A DNA stretch of 64,000 bases from Cupriavidus necator (GCA_022041995.1 CP074390.1:2542001-2606000); one strand, 5' to 3'; counted from the first letter of the stretch, positions 1 to 8,830 are shown. Notes: generated by a model not told the origin, from the letters alone. A program made the numbers and translations.

Positions 1-501
1 CCAGGCGGCCACCGGCAGGAAGGCCAGTTGCCCGGTGGCCGCGCTGGCCGTCAGGATGCCGATCACCAGGCCGCGCCGCGCGCTGAACCAGCGGTTGGCG
101 ACCACGGCCGCCAGCACCAGCGCGGTCAGCCCGGAGCCGACGCCCAGCATCAGGCCCCACGCCACAAACAGCTGCCACAGCTCGGTCGACACGGTGGCCA
201 GCGCCATGCCGCCGGCAATCAGCGCCAGCGCGGCGCAGACCACGTTGCGCACGCCGAAGCGGTCCATCAATATCGCCGAGAATGGCGCCATCAATCCGAA
301 CAGCGCAAAACGGAAGGCCAGGATCGATGAGATCTGGTCGGTGTTCCAGCCCATTTCCCTGGTCAGCGGCTTCAGGAAGGCACCGGGCAGGCCAAGCGCG
401 GCCGAGGTGGTAAGCATCACCAGGAAGGTCAGGGCGGCGACCAGCCACGCGTAGTGGATGCCGCGCCGGTCGAGCCGGCTGGAAAGGGCTTGCGCGAACA
501 T
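1..501 (-). CDS. MFS transporter, N-terminal part (runs off window)
   Basis: The first 167 residues of a major facilitator superfamily permease lie on the minus strand; the rest is beyond the left edge. The start ATG is at 501 and the frame is open to base 1. About five hydrophobic helices are visible, with a DRFGVRN loop between helices 2 and 3 typical of MFS motif A, and an NRWFSARRGL loop like those of the oxalate/formate-antiporter and monocarboxylate-type MFS groups. It lies 108 bp downstream of the TetR gene in the same direction, so the two may be co-transcribed. A short hairpin (CCGCCG, 7-base loop, CGGCGG at 559-577) lies between them. The substrate cannot be told. Confidence 0.85.
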   Translation of the reverse strand, partial: MFAQALSSRLDRRGIHYAWLVAALTFLVMLTTSAALGLPGAFLKPLTREMGWNTDQISSILAFRFALFGLMAPFSAILMDRFGVRNVVCAALALIAGGMALATVSTELWQLFVAWGLMLGVGSGLTALVLAAVVANRWFSARRGLVIGILTASAATGQLAFLPVAAW

Positions 502-609
502 GGGGGTCTCGTTGTCAGGGTCCGGGAGGCGTTGGCAAAGGGCAAAGCGAAGCCATCTCCGCCGTGTCTGACGGCGGCGGGGGTGTTTCAGGCTTGGGGA
601 AAACGGGGT

Positions 610-1203
610 TTAGGCGGTGCTGCCCAACAGGCGGCTCCGCACGGCGTTCAGCATTTCGCCAGAGAGCGGATCGCCATCGGTGGCACGCGCCAGCGTGAGG
701 GCGCCGACCAGCAGCGCCATGCGCGCCAGCGCTTCATCGTGGCGCACCTGCGGGTCATCGGATTCAACGGTCTGCGCCATGTCGTCGACCATCGCGCGCA
801 AGCCTTCCGCATAGGCCTGGCGCACGGGCTTGCCAGCGGCCTCACGGGCCACGTCCACCGCCAGTGCCGCGGCGGCGCAGCCCACGCCTGGGTTGGCGCA
901 ATGGGCGGCGGTCAGGTACGGCTCCACCAGGTTGGCCAGCATGACCTTGCGGTCGCCGCCGGCGCGGGCCAGGCGGCGTTCCCAGCGGGCGGTCGATTCT
1001 TCAAACGCGCGCTTGCAGGCCTGCGCAGCCAGCGCGTCCTTGGAGGCGAAGTGGCCATAGAAGCCGCCATGGGTCAGGCCCGCGTCGGCCATCAACTCCG
1101 CCACGCTGACGCCGTTCAGGCCGCGTTCGCGGAACAGGCGCGACGACGCCTGTTCGATCGCCTCGCGGTTCTTGTCGGTTTGTTCGCGGGATACGCGTGC
1201 CAT
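610..1203 (-). CDS. TetR/AcrR family repressor
   Basis: A 197-residue TetR-type regulator. The N-terminal helix-turn-helix covers about residues 12-58, ending in the recognition-helix pattern LTHGGFYGHFASKDAL, which is typical of the NemR/AcrR-like subgroup. The C-terminal half is an all-helical ligand domain. The ATG at 1203 is chosen because GAAGAGG lies just upstream; an in-frame ATG at 1266 would add 21 residues and run into the dyad at 1264-1289. The gene is divergent from the DHA2-type efflux MFS at 1457, with an excellent inverted repeat between them. The simplest reading is a drug- or electrophile-responsive repressor of itself and that pump. Confidence 0.9.
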   Translation of the reverse strand: MARVSREQTDKNREAIEQASSRLFRERGLNGVSVAELMADAGLTHGGFYGHFASKDALAAQACKRAFEESTARWERRLARAGGDRKVMLANLVEPYLTAAHCANPGVGCAAAALAVDVAREAAGKPVRQAYAEGLRAMVDDMAQTVESDDPQVRHDEALARMALLVGALTLARATDGDPLSGEMLNAVRSRLLGSTA

Positions 1204-1263
1204 CTGAAGACCTCTTCGGGATTTCTGCCTGGACTGGAGTTTAGATGATAACCATACTTTATT

Positions 1264-1289
1264 CAATAGATGACGAGAATCATCTATTG
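1264..1289. promoter_or_regulatory. Candidate TetR operator (10-6-10 inverted repeat)
   Basis: A perfect 10-bp inverted repeat, CAATAGATGA / TCATCTATTG with spacer CGAGAA, lies between the divergent TetR gene and the efflux MFS gene. It sits in an AT-rich patch inside otherwise GC-rich DNA. Position and symmetry fit a TetR dimer site controlling both genes; binding is inferred. Confidence 0.65.
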
Positions 1290-1456
1290 CAGCGCTGCCG
1301 CGTCATCGGCCGGGTAGGGTCAGACAATGTGCATACATATGAACGCGTCTTCAGCACGTTGAAGGGTTTTCCCGTATCGTCTTGACCTGACGATCACCAT
1401 GCCTGCGTGCAGCCCTTGCACCACTGGTCCCGGCATGGTGGCAACCGGTAAAGACA

Positions 1457-2857
1457 GTGTCCAATACAGCACCCTTGCAGCCAGCGTCCGCCTCCGCCGC
1501 GGACGCCGCCATGATCTCGCGCGAACGCCGCGGCATGGCCGCCATCCTCATCGCCGTCGCCCTGGCCACCCTGGATACCGCGATCGCCAACACGGCGCTG
1601 CCGTCGATCGCGGCAGACCTGCGCGCCACGCCGGCCGCGTCGGTGTGGGTGATCAATGCCTACCAGCTGGCGATGGTGTCGACGCTGCTGCCGTTCGCGG
1701 CGCTGGGCGGCGTGGCGGGCCACCGGCGCATCTACCTTGGCGGTGTGGTGCTGTTCACCGCCGCCTCCGTGGTGTGCGCGCTGGCGTGGTCGCTGCCGAC
1801 ATTGGCGGCGGCGCGGGTGCTGCAGGGCATCGGCGCGGCGGCCATCATGAGCGTCAATACGGCGCTGATCAGCGCGATCTTCCCCACGCACCGGCTCGGG
1901 CGCGGGCTGGGGCTGAACGCGCTGGTGGTCGGCGTTTCGTTCGCGGTGGGGCCGACGGTGGCCTCGGTGATCCTCTCGTTCGGCACGTGGCCGTGGCTGT
2001 TTGCTGTCAACCTGCCGATTGGCCTGCTGGCGCTGGCGATCGGACGCGGCGCATTGCCGCAAACGCCGCGCAGCACGCACGGCTTCGACCGCGTCGCGGC
2101 GGGGCTCAGCATGGTTGCCTTTGCCGCGCTGGTCCTTGCGCTGGGCGAAGGCGCGCAGCGCGCGCCGCTACACCTGTCGCTGGCGGCGGCGGGCCTCTTC
2201 GTGGTGACGTTCGGCCTGCTGCTGTGGCGCGAGCGCGGCCATCCGGCACCGATGCTGCCGGTGGACCTGTTCCGGCGGCCCATGTTCGCGCTGTCGACGC
2301 TGACCGCAGTGTGCTCCTTCGCCGCGCAGGGCCTGGCGTTCGTGTCGCTGCCGTTCTACTTCCAGCACGTGCTCGGGCGCGGGCAGGTCGAGACCGGTTT
2401 CCTGCTGACCCCATGGTCCGTCGTGGTGGCGCTGATCGGGCCGCTTGCCGGGCGCCTGTCTGACCGCTATCCGCCGGCCGTTCTCGGCGGCGTGGGGCTG
2501 GCGGTGCTTAGCGCCGGCATGCTGTCGCTGGCAATGCTGCCGGCCGATCCCAGCGCGCTCGATATCGGGATCCGCATGTGTATCTGCGGCGCGGGTTTCG
2601 GCTTCTTCCAGTCGCCCAACCTCAAGGCGTTGATGACGAGCGCCCCGCGCGAGCGCAGTGGTGGCGCCAGCGGCGTGGTGGCCACGGCGCGGCTGCTGGG
2701 GCAGGCTACTGGTGCGGCGCTGGTAGCGCTGTGTTTTGGCATTGCCGGGAATCACGGGCCCGGCATGGCACTGGCCCTGGGCGCGGGCTTCGCCGGGCTG
2801 GCCGCGATCGCGAGCTGGCTGCGACTGGCAGCGCGCGATCCGTTGGCTGCGGCATAG
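1457..2857 (+). CDS. DHA2-family (14-TMS-type) MFS drug efflux transporter
   Basis: A 466-residue MFS permease of the EmrB/QacA (DHA2) type. Its first helix carries LDTAIANTALPSIAADL, the 14-TMS family motif D, followed by the helix-4 motif RVLQGIGAAAIMS. These pumps export hydrophobic drugs in exchange for protons across the inner membrane. The frame opens with GTG at 1457; an in-frame ATG at 1511 (MISRERR) is an equally plausible start because neither has a strong Shine-Dalgarno sequence. The length is at the short end for DHA2 pumps. It is divergent from the TetR gene at 1203 with a dyad between them, which suggests induction by a pump substrate. Confidence 0.88.
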   Translation: MSNTAPLQPASASAADAAMISRERRGMAAILIAVALATLDTAIANTALPSIAADLRATPAASVWVINAYQLAMVSTLLPFAALGGVAGHRRIYLGGVVLFTAASVVCALAWSLPTLAAARVLQGIGAAAIMSVNTALISAIFPTHRLGRGLGLNALVVGVSFAVGPTVASVILSFGTWPWLFAVNLPIGLLALAIGRGALPQTPRSTHGFDRVAAGLSMVAFAALVLALGEGAQRAPLHLSLAAAGLFVVTFGLLLWRERGHPAPMLPVDLFRRPMFALSTLTAVCSFAAQGLAFVSLPFYFQHVLGRGQVETGFLLTPWSVVVALIGPLAGRLSDRYPPAVLGGVGLAVLSAGMLSLAMLPADPSALDIGIRMCICGAGFGFFQSPNLKALMTSAPRERSGGASGVVATARLLGQATGAALVALCFGIAGNHGPGMALALGAGFAGLAAIASWLRLAARDPLAAA

Positions 2858-2946
2858 CGGCATAGCGGCGTAGCCGGGCCGGCAGCAATTCCGGCGCCGG
2901 CCTAGAATCGATACTTCCTGTCCGGTCCCAGCAAGGAGCAGCACGC

Positions 2947-4062
2947 ATGAGCCATCTGTTTGAACCGCTCGCCATCGGCAAGCTTACGATCGCCAACCGC
3001 ATCACCATCGCCCCGATGTGCCAGTATTCCGCGCAGGACGGCAATGCGGGCGACTGGCACATAATTCACCTCGGCTCGCTGGCATTGTCCGGCGCCGGCA
3101 TGCTGATCGTGGAAGCCACCGCAGTCTCGCCTGAAGGGCGCATCACGCCGCAGGACCTGGGCCTGTATTCGGATGAAAACGAGGCGGCGCTTGGCCGCGT
3201 GGTCAAGGCGATGCGCGCGCATTCGCCGATCGCCATTGCGATCCAGTTGGGGCACGCCGGCCGCAAGGCGTCGAGCCAGGCGCCGTGGGATGGCGGGCAG
3301 CAGATCGCACCGGATGCGCCCGGCGGGTGGCGTGCCGTGGCGCCCTCTGCGGTACCGCATGGCGCGGAAGAAGCCCCGCCTGTCGCACTGGATCGCGCCG
3401 GCATGAATAAGGTGCGCGATGACTTTGTCGCGGCGGCGAGGCGTGCGGCGCGGCTGGGCCTGGATGGGATCGAGATCCATGCCGCGCACGGCTATCTGCT
3501 GCACCAGTTCCTGTCGCCGCTGGCCAACCATCGTGACGACGAATACGGCGGCAGCCTGGAGAACCGCATGCGTTTCCCGATCGAGGTATTCGACGCGGTG
3601 CGTGAGGCTTTCCCGGCTGAGCGACCTGTGTGGATGCGTATTTCGGCAACCGACTGGGTGCCGGGCGGCTGGGATATCGAAGGAACGGTGGCGTTGTCGA
3701 AGGCGCTGAAGGCGCGCGGCTGTGCGGCGATTCATGTGACCACCGGCGGCGTGTCGCCGCAGCAGGCAATCAAGCTCGGGCCGAGCTACCAGGTGCCCTA
3801 CGCGCAGCGCGTGAAGGCCGAGGTTGGCCTGCCGACCATTGCGGTGGGCCTGATCACGGAGCCGGAGCAGGCCGAAGCCATTATCGCCAACCATGAAGCC
3901 GACGCTGTGTCGCTGGCCCGTGCGATGCTGTATGACCCGCGCTGGCCCTGGCATGCGGCCGCGCGGCTGGGCGCAAGCGTGCAGGCGCCGAAGCAATACT
4001 GGCGGTCGCAGTCGCGCGAACTGAAGGACCTGTTCGCCGATGCGGCTTTCGGGCAGCGCTAG
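2947..4062 (+). CDS. NADH:flavin oxidoreductase, OYE family (YqjM/XenA-like)
   Basis: A 371-residue FMN-dependent ene-reductase with a TIM-barrel fold. The APMCQYS segment near residue 25 carries the regulatory cysteine typical of the YqjM/XenA (thermophilic-like) class. IHAAHGYLLHQFLSP near residue 175 supplies the paired substrate-binding histidines, and EYGGSLENRMRF follows as in the family. These enzymes reduce activated C=C bonds (enones, N-ethylmaleimide, nitro compounds) with NAD(P)H. GGAG lies a few bases before the ATG. It may be co-transcribed with the VOC gene 29 bp downstream. The physiological substrate is unknown. Confidence 0.93.
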   Translation: MSHLFEPLAIGKLTIANRITIAPMCQYSAQDGNAGDWHIIHLGSLALSGAGMLIVEATAVSPEGRITPQDLGLYSDENEAALGRVVKAMRAHSPIAIAIQLGHAGRKASSQAPWDGGQQIAPDAPGGWRAVAPSAVPHGAEEAPPVALDRAGMNKVRDDFVAAARRAARLGLDGIEIHAAHGYLLHQFLSPLANHRDDEYGGSLENRMRFPIEVFDAVREAFPAERPVWMRISATDWVPGGWDIEGTVALSKALKARGCAAIHVTTGGVSPQQAIKLGPSYQVPYAQRVKAEVGLPTIAVGLITEPEQAEAIIANHEADAVSLARAMLYDPRWPWHAAARLGASVQAPKQYWRSQSRELKDLFADAAFGQR

Positions 4063-4091
4063 GCTGCCGATCGACACAGGAGGTACCGGCC

Positions 4092-4514
4092 ATGAAACCC
4101 CGTATTACGCTGATCACGCTGGGTGTCGATGACCTGCAGCGCGCGGTGCGCTTTTATCGCGACGGCCTGGGCCTGCCCACCGCCGGCATCGTCGGCGAGC
4201 AGTTCGAGCACGGCGCTGTGGCCTTCTTCGACTTGCAGGCCGGATTGAAGCTGGCAGTCTGGCCGCGCACCAGTCTTGCGCATGACACCGGACTGCCGGT
4301 GACGCCGCGCGCGCAAACGGATTTCTCGCTGGCGCATAACGTCGGCGACAAGGCGGAAGTGGATGCGGTGATGGCCCAGGCGCTGGCCGCGGGCGCCAGC
4401 GTGGTCAAGCCGGCGCAGGATACGTTCTGGGGCGGGTACGCCGGCTATTTCCAGGATCCCGAGGGGCATCTGTGGGAAATCGCGTGGAATCCTGAGATGC
4501 TGCCCGCGGATTGA
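4092..4514 (+). CDS. VOC-superfamily (glyoxalase/bleomycin-resistance-like) protein
   Basis: A 140-residue protein with the paired beta-alpha-beta-beta-beta pattern of the vicinal-oxygen-chelate fold. It begins LITLGVDDLQRAVRFYRDGLGL and closes with GYFQDPEGHLWEIAWNPE, which carries the C-terminal metal-ligand glutamate region. AGGAGG is placed well before the ATG. Family members isomerise or cleave small electrophiles or bind drugs. Sitting 29 bp after the ene-reductase, it may share a detoxification role. No specific reaction can be assigned. Confidence 0.87.
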   Translation: MKPRITLITLGVDDLQRAVRFYRDGLGLPTAGIVGEQFEHGAVAFFDLQAGLKLAVWPRTSLAHDTGLPVTPRAQTDFSLAHNVGDKAEVDAVMAQALAAGASVVKPAQDTFWGGYAGYFQDPEGHLWEIAWNPEMLPAD

Positions 4515-4778
4515 GACCGGCGCGGTGCGCGCCTTGCGCGCGCCCGTACCCCATGTATCAAGACATTGCTTTGCGGCGCCGCATCATGACTGGTGCGGTG
4601 CCGCAAAGGGATTTCCATGATTGCCACGCTCCGTCAAAGTGGTGACTATCATTTCAACAGACAGCCATAGCATGCTGGCGACGGAGCGCCCCCACGCATT
4701 CCCGCAAGACCCCCGTATTACGCCCCGTCGGCAGCCCACCGAAGTAAAGCAATAAGAACAATGGCAAGGGAGACATCC

Positions 4779-4946
4779 ATGCAAGTCTATGACAGCCTGC
4801 TGTATGTGACTGCGATGGTGCTGGTGTGTTTGTATGTGTATCTGGGCGTGCTGTCCCGCAGTACCGCGATCCGGCTGGGTTCTCCGGCGATCGTGGCGGG
4901 ACTGGTGCTTGCCTATTCGCTGTCCCCGCTGCACTCGGGCGGCTGA
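4779..4946 (+). CDS. Small two-helix membrane protein
   Basis: A 55-residue protein with two hydrophobic stretches (about residues 7-25 and 33-49) separated by SRSTAIR. The ATG at 4779 follows AGGGAGA at a good distance; an upstream in-frame ATG at 4761 lacks such a site. It resembles small hypothetical membrane proteins common in Burkholderiaceae, but no function is recognised. A GC-rich hairpin (GCCCCC...GGGGGC, about 4957-4976) directly follows the stop. Confidence 0.6.
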   Translation: MQVYDSLLYVTAMVLVCLYVYLGVLSRSTAIRLGSPAIVAGLVLAYSLSPLHSGG

Positions 4947-5029
4947 CGCCGCCGGCCCCCGGCTGAGCGGGGGGCTGCTGACTTTACCGCGGCCGCCGGC
5001 TGATGGTCGGGGTCGCCTTCGCCCTGCGT

Positions 5030-5195
5030 GGCCGAGTCGCGCCGCAACCGTATCGATCGCTGCCTGCAATTCCTGATGTACCACCGGCTTGTGCAGCAGC
5101 GCGGTGCCGGACGCGTGTGCGCTGGGCAGCCGGTAATCCGCCAGGACCAGCGCGCGGTGAAGGATGCCAGCGCCGAGAGCGCTTCTTCCTCCGAA
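5030..5195 (-). pseudogene. Remnant of a response-regulator receiver domain
   Basis: The minus strand encodes pieces of a hybrid-kinase receiver domain in two frames. One frame gives EEEALSALASF; after a +1 shift the next gives ALVLADYRLP, the phospho-acceptor Asp strand, which then jumps directly to ALLHKPVVHQELQAAIDTV, the conserved Lys and final helix. Roughly the middle of the domain is deleted and there is no kinase part. It begins just downstream of the lipoprotein terminator, so it is probably a dead fragment of a former hybrid histidine kinase. It is not expected to be expressed. Confidence 0.5.
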
Positions 5196-5200
5196 GGACC

Positions 5201-5233
5201 AAAGAAAAGCCGGCACCGCATGGCGGCACCGGC
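5201..5233 (-). terminator. Rho-independent terminator of the 5284-6885 lipoprotein gene
   Basis: Read on the minus strand, GCCGGTGCCGC - CAT - GCGGTGCCGGC forms an 11-bp stem (two G-U pairs) with a 3-base loop, followed by TTTTCTTT. On the plus strand the two wobble pairs become mismatches, so it should work only for the minus-strand transcript. Confidence 0.75.
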
Positions 5234-5283
5234 CGGGTTCGTGCCCGGGCGCGGAGGGCCCGGATTGACGACTTGCGGCGGGG

Positions 5284-6885
5284 TTACGGGCGGCCGACCG
5301 AGATATCGTAGAACGATCCGTTCACGGCGATGCCGAGGGTCAGGCCGGTATTGCCGAGGGTCGTGGAGATCATCTCGGAAAGACCGGTGGCTGCCGCGCG
5401 ATAGCGCAGGCCATTCACCGGGAAATTCTGCTTCCACGTGTCCAGGCGGCTGTCTTCCAGGCGCTTGCGGGTATAAGTACCGGCCTGGGCGTCAACCGAG
5501 AGGGTCATTGTCGTCCACGCCGACGGGCCGGCGAGCAGGGCGTTCATGCCAGAGTAGAACACCGTATCCCAGTACGAGCCACCCGTGCCCGCCACCGGCA
5601 GCGCGCGTGCGATCTGCCTGGCGGCAATCATGAAGCCGTCTGCGTGCGTGATGACGACCATCAGCTGCCCGTCGGTGCCCTTGAAGCCGTAGGCGGACTG
5701 GGAGCCGAAGCTGTCGGTGATCTTGAAGCTGCCATCGGTGTTGGCGCTGACCGTCGGCAGTTCGCTGGGCAGCCAGGCCTGGCAAGTGTTGACGCCGAAG
5801 CAGTCCTTGCCGGCGGTTACCTTGCCTGCCGCGTCGATGCTGAAGGCCACGCGGCGCGGCATGTACGGCGATGCGCTGTCGTCACGCTCCATGCCCAGGC
5901 CGTTCCAGTCGCCTGCCAGGTCGGCAAGCGGAATGGCCTGCGCCGGCATCAGCAGGGTGGGCAGGTGAGGCAGGATGCCTGCGGGCGGCAGGGCCACGCT
6001 TACGCCCGACTTCGAAACCAGTACGGTGTCGGTAGTGCTGTTTGCGCCCGGCACGGTGAAGCGGCAGGTCTCGGAGGTGCTGGCGGTGAAGGGGATCGAC
6101 TCTGCGCCGATCTGGAGCTTCAGCGCGTCAGCATCGAAGTCGCCAGCTTCGGCCGCCTCGGTGCCCAGCTCCACCACATGGTACTTGCCGGTCTTCAGCC
6201 CTGCGCAGCTTGCCGCTGCCGGTTGCAGCGCAGTCTGGATCGCGGCGGCGCCGGCATTGGCGGCAACTGCCGAGGACAACTCGTTCACTGTGGTCTTGCT
6301 TGCTTCCAGGCGATCGCCCAACTGGTCCAGCAGCTTGTCCTGCGCATTGCCGGCGTTGGCGCCGTTGGCGGCTACCAGCGGATCCTTGACGGGGTCGATG
6401 CCGGTGAGGTCAACCACGCCCGACAGCACCAGGCGCACGGCCTGCATCGCGCTGGCGAGATTGTCGGAGCTCAGCCTGGCCTGTGCGCTGGCATCGAACT
6501 GATCGAAGAAGGCGGTGGTGCTGCCCTGCGCCAGCGATGCGGTAACCAGTTCGGTCAGCGGCGTGATATTGGCTACGGCGGTGGTGCCGGTACCCGCTTC
6601 GACCACGGAATGCAGCGTGGTGCCGTCGGGCGCCTTGACGCTGAGCACGCAGGGGCGCGTGGCGCCCTGGATGCTGATGGTGAAGGTGCCGTCCGCGGCG
6701 GTGGTGGCCGTGCCGCTACCCGATGCGCACTTGGCCTGCACGGCCGCATTGCCCAGCGCCGCGCCGACTGCGGCCGTGCCGCTGATCTTGGTGCTGGCCG
6801 GTGCCGGTGAGTCTCCACCGCCGCCGCCGCATGCCGTCAGTACTGCTGCAGCCAGACCCGTCAAAAACAGATGTTTTACTTTCAT
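5284..6885 (-). CDS. Large outer-membrane-type lipoprotein, unknown function
   Basis: A 533-residue predicted lipoprotein. MKVKHLFLTGLAAAVLTAC is a signal peptide with lipobox LTAC, lipidated Cys19, followed by GGGGGD. The next residue is not Asp, so outer-membrane sorting is likely. Residues about 32-110 look like a beta-rich carboxypeptidase-regulatory-like domain (SGTAAVGAALGNAAVQAKC ... DGTFTISI). The middle is helical (SLAQGSTTAFFDQFDASAQ...) and the C-terminal third is beta-rich. Proteins of this layout are numerous in Cupriavidus and Ralstonia, but I know of no assigned function. It stands alone with its own terminator. Confidence 0.85.
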   Translation of the reverse strand: MKVKHLFLTGLAAAVLTACGGGGGDSPAPASTKISGTAAVGAALGNAAVQAKCASGSGTATTAADGTFTISIQGATRPCVLSVKAPDGTTLHSVVEAGTGTTAVANITPLTELVTASLAQGSTTAFFDQFDASAQARLSSDNLASAMQAVRLVLSGVVDLTGIDPVKDPLVAANGANAGNAQDKLLDQLGDRLEASKTTVNELSSAVAANAGAAAIQTALQPAAASCAGLKTGKYHVVELGTEAAEAGDFDADALKLQIGAESIPFTASTSETCRFTVPGANSTTDTVLVSKSGVSVALPPAGILPHLPTLLMPAQAIPLADLAGDWNGLGMERDDSASPYMPRRVAFSIDAAGKVTAGKDCFGVNTCQAWLPSELPTVSANTDGSFKITDSFGSQSAYGFKGTDGQLMVVITHADGFMIAARQIARALPVAGTGGSYWDTVFYSGMNALLAGPSAWTTMTLSVDAQAGTYTRKRLEDSRLDTWKQNFPVNGLRYRAAATGLSEMISTTLGNTGLTLGIAVNGSFYDISVGRP

Positions 6886-7089
6886 CCCTGTATTGCTTTT
6901 CTGTGGTTTCTTGTTATGGCAGGGCGCTGCGGTGAAGGAACACCTGGCTCATGCAGGACCCCGCCCACAGGGTGGCGAACCCGCCCTGCGGGCGCGATTT
7001 TGCGCGAAACGCGCCAATGCGCCCAACCCGCGTGAAGGTGATTGACAAAAGCCTCGCCGTGTGGCGAAAAGGTTGCTTCCGGGTTGGCG

Positions 7090-7836
7090 TCAGGCGGCTG
7101 CCGGAACCAGGCCGGGCCAGGCTGCAGGCGGTGAGGCGGTACGGCTGCCGGCCCCGCAATCGTCCACCAGCCGCGCGGCATCGATGCCGAACCAGTTCTG
7201 CCAGCCGCGCGCCAGCGCGCCGGCCGAGCGCAGGCCGGCATGCGCAGCCAGCAGGTCCAGCGAGGGCACCGGGCCCGCAGCGGCGGCCAGCGCGTGCAGC
7301 GCATGGGCGGCACGTTGCTCGCGCAGCAGGGGATGCAGCGCCTCGCCCTCGGCAAAGAGCCGGGCTCGCACCACACGCGCCGGCACCTGCCATTGCGCCG
7401 CAAGGCGCTCGGCGTTCCAGTCGGTGTCGGGGCGGGAAAAGACCAGGCCGGCAAACTGGCGCGACCACGGCCTGTCGGCCGGCTTGCCGGCCAGGCGGGG
7501 GCATTCGCTATCCGGGACGGCCGTCAGGACGATGGCGCAGGGTTGCTGCCAGGTACCCGGCAGGTCGCAGTCGAAGTGGGCGAAAGCGTGCACCACGAAC
7601 GGATCGCCGGGCCGCACCTCGCGCCGCGCATTGGCGTCGCGCAGGCTGGCCGTGCCGTGCAGGGCTTGTACGTGCACGGCAAAAGGAAAGCGCAGGCGGG
7701 CAAAGCGGACGTGGTGACGGCTGACAAGCGGCATGCGGAAGACAACCCGAAAGCTGAGCGGGGGGTGCGGCCGGTAACTGTCGCAGGATTCCACGGGCCG
7801 CGCAAGGCCACGGACATCGTCCGTTTGATCGTTCAC
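7090..7836 (-). CDS. AraC-like transcriptional regulator (degenerate HTH)
   Basis: A 248-residue protein with a C-terminal AraC-type double HTH: WNAERLAAQWQVPARVVRARL forms the first HTH and PSLDLLAAHAGLRSAGALARGW plus NWFGID the second. Several usual AraC consensus residues are changed, so it is a divergent member. The N-terminal 130 residues resemble a cupin-like sensor. The frame opens with GTG at 7836, only 21 bp after the Crp/Fnr stop, so the two are probably co-transcribed. ATG at 7735 (MPLVSRHHV) is an alternative start. Confidence 0.7.
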   Translation of the reverse strand: MNDQTDDVRGLARPVESCDSYRPHPPLSFRVVFRMPLVSRHHVRFARLRFPFAVHVQALHGTASLRDANARREVRPGDPFVVHAFAHFDCDLPGTWQQPCAIVLTAVPDSECPRLAGKPADRPWSRQFAGLVFSRPDTDWNAERLAAQWQVPARVVRARLFAEGEALHPLLREQRAAHALHALAAAAGPVPSLDLLAAHAGLRSAGALARGWQNWFGIDAARLVDDCGAGSRTASPPAAWPGLVPAAA

Positions 7837-7857
7837 GGCGCCCCGGTGACGGCGGCG

Positions 7858-8562
7858 TTACAGCTCGGACAGCCCGAAGTGGCGCAGCCGGGGCAGGTCG
7901 GTCACGCGGATGCTCTGGTAGGACAGGTGGACCATGCCGGCATCGGCCAGCCGGCGCAACGCCTGGTTAACCCGTTGGCGCGACAGCCCGGTCAGCAGTC
8001 CGATCTCTTCCTGCGACAGCTCCAGCACGGGGCTGGTGCGCGGATACAGGTCCGGGTGGAACAGTTGCGCGATCGCCTGCGCCACGCGCGCATCGGCGCC
8101 CAGCAGGCGGTCGTTCTGCACGGTGGCGATGAACTGGCCCATGCGCTCATTGAGCTGGCGCACGACAAAGCTGGCGAACGGCAGGCTCTGCGCCAGCAGC
8201 GTGTTGAACACCGGCTCTGGCACCAGCAACACCTGCGAGTCGCGGATTGCGATCACGTCATAGCGGCGGTCTTCGCGCTTGATCACGCTGCCTTCGCCGC
8301 ACCAGCCGCCTGCGGGCACGCCGGAGAAGGTGCAGCCGCGCCCGTCGGGGGTGTACACCGCCAGCTTGATCAGGCCGCTGTCCACGCCGATCCAGTGGCG
8401 CGACGGCTCGCCGCGCCGGGCGATGAAGGCGCCGGCGGCAAAAGACTGCAGCAGCGTTTCGCGCGCGGCCAGCGCCTGGTGTTCCGGCGCCAGTGCGCCG
8501 AACCAGGCATGGCCGCCAAGGACTACGGCAGGGACGGAAATCGGGTCTGCAGGTTCGCTCAT
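7858..8562 (-). CDS. Crp/Fnr family transcriptional regulator
   Basis: A 234-residue regulator with an N-terminal cyclic-nucleotide-binding-like barrel (about residues 15-130, including GVPAGGWCGEGSVIKRE) and a C-terminal winged HTH (LSQEEIGLLTGLSRQRVNQALRRL, about residues 175-200). It lacks the FNR cysteine cluster and the CRP cAMP-binding signature, so the effector is unknown. The ATG at 8562 is the first sensible start; the frame upstream is open but has no family similarity. It is divergent from the acyl-CoA synthetase at 8831 with 268 bp between. The Crp/Fnr gene at 54078-54743 is a clear paralogue and also sits by acyl-CoA genes. Confidence 0.9.
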   Translation of the reverse strand: MSEPADPISVPAVVLGGHAWFGALAPEHQALAARETLLQSFAAGAFIARRGEPSRHWIGVDSGLIKLAVYTPDGRGCTFSGVPAGGWCGEGSVIKREDRRYDVIAIRDSQVLLVPEPVFNTLLAQSLPFASFVVRQLNERMGQFIATVQNDRLLGADARVAQAIAQLFHPDLYPRTSPVLELSQEEIGLLTGLSRQRVNQALRRLADAGMVHLSYQSIRVTDLPRLRHFGLSEL

Positions 8563-8830
8563 GGCATGGACGCGCGGGTCGGGCCGGGTCCCTGTAAGAA
8601 TCGTGTAAGCCTTGCCTGGCGCGGGTTTGCGGCAGGTTTGTCGTCTGGGCGACAGTGCGCCAGCGTGTGCGATGATAGCCTTGTGCCAGAAAAAGTGACA
8701 GCGCCGGATGGCGCGGACAATGGTCACCTCGCCCCGGACATCGCTGCACCCATGCAGCGCATTGACAGCATCACGCGGCCTGTTGCGCGGCCCCGCCGCC
8801 AGCGCCGCCAGATACGCGGAGACACAAGCA

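Noticed and set aside
4584..5216. A 210-codon minus-strand frame containing receiver-domain motifs
   Set aside because: Only about 45 codons resemble a receiver domain, with an internal deletion and an upstream frameshift; the rest is antisense or random. It is reported as a remnant instead.
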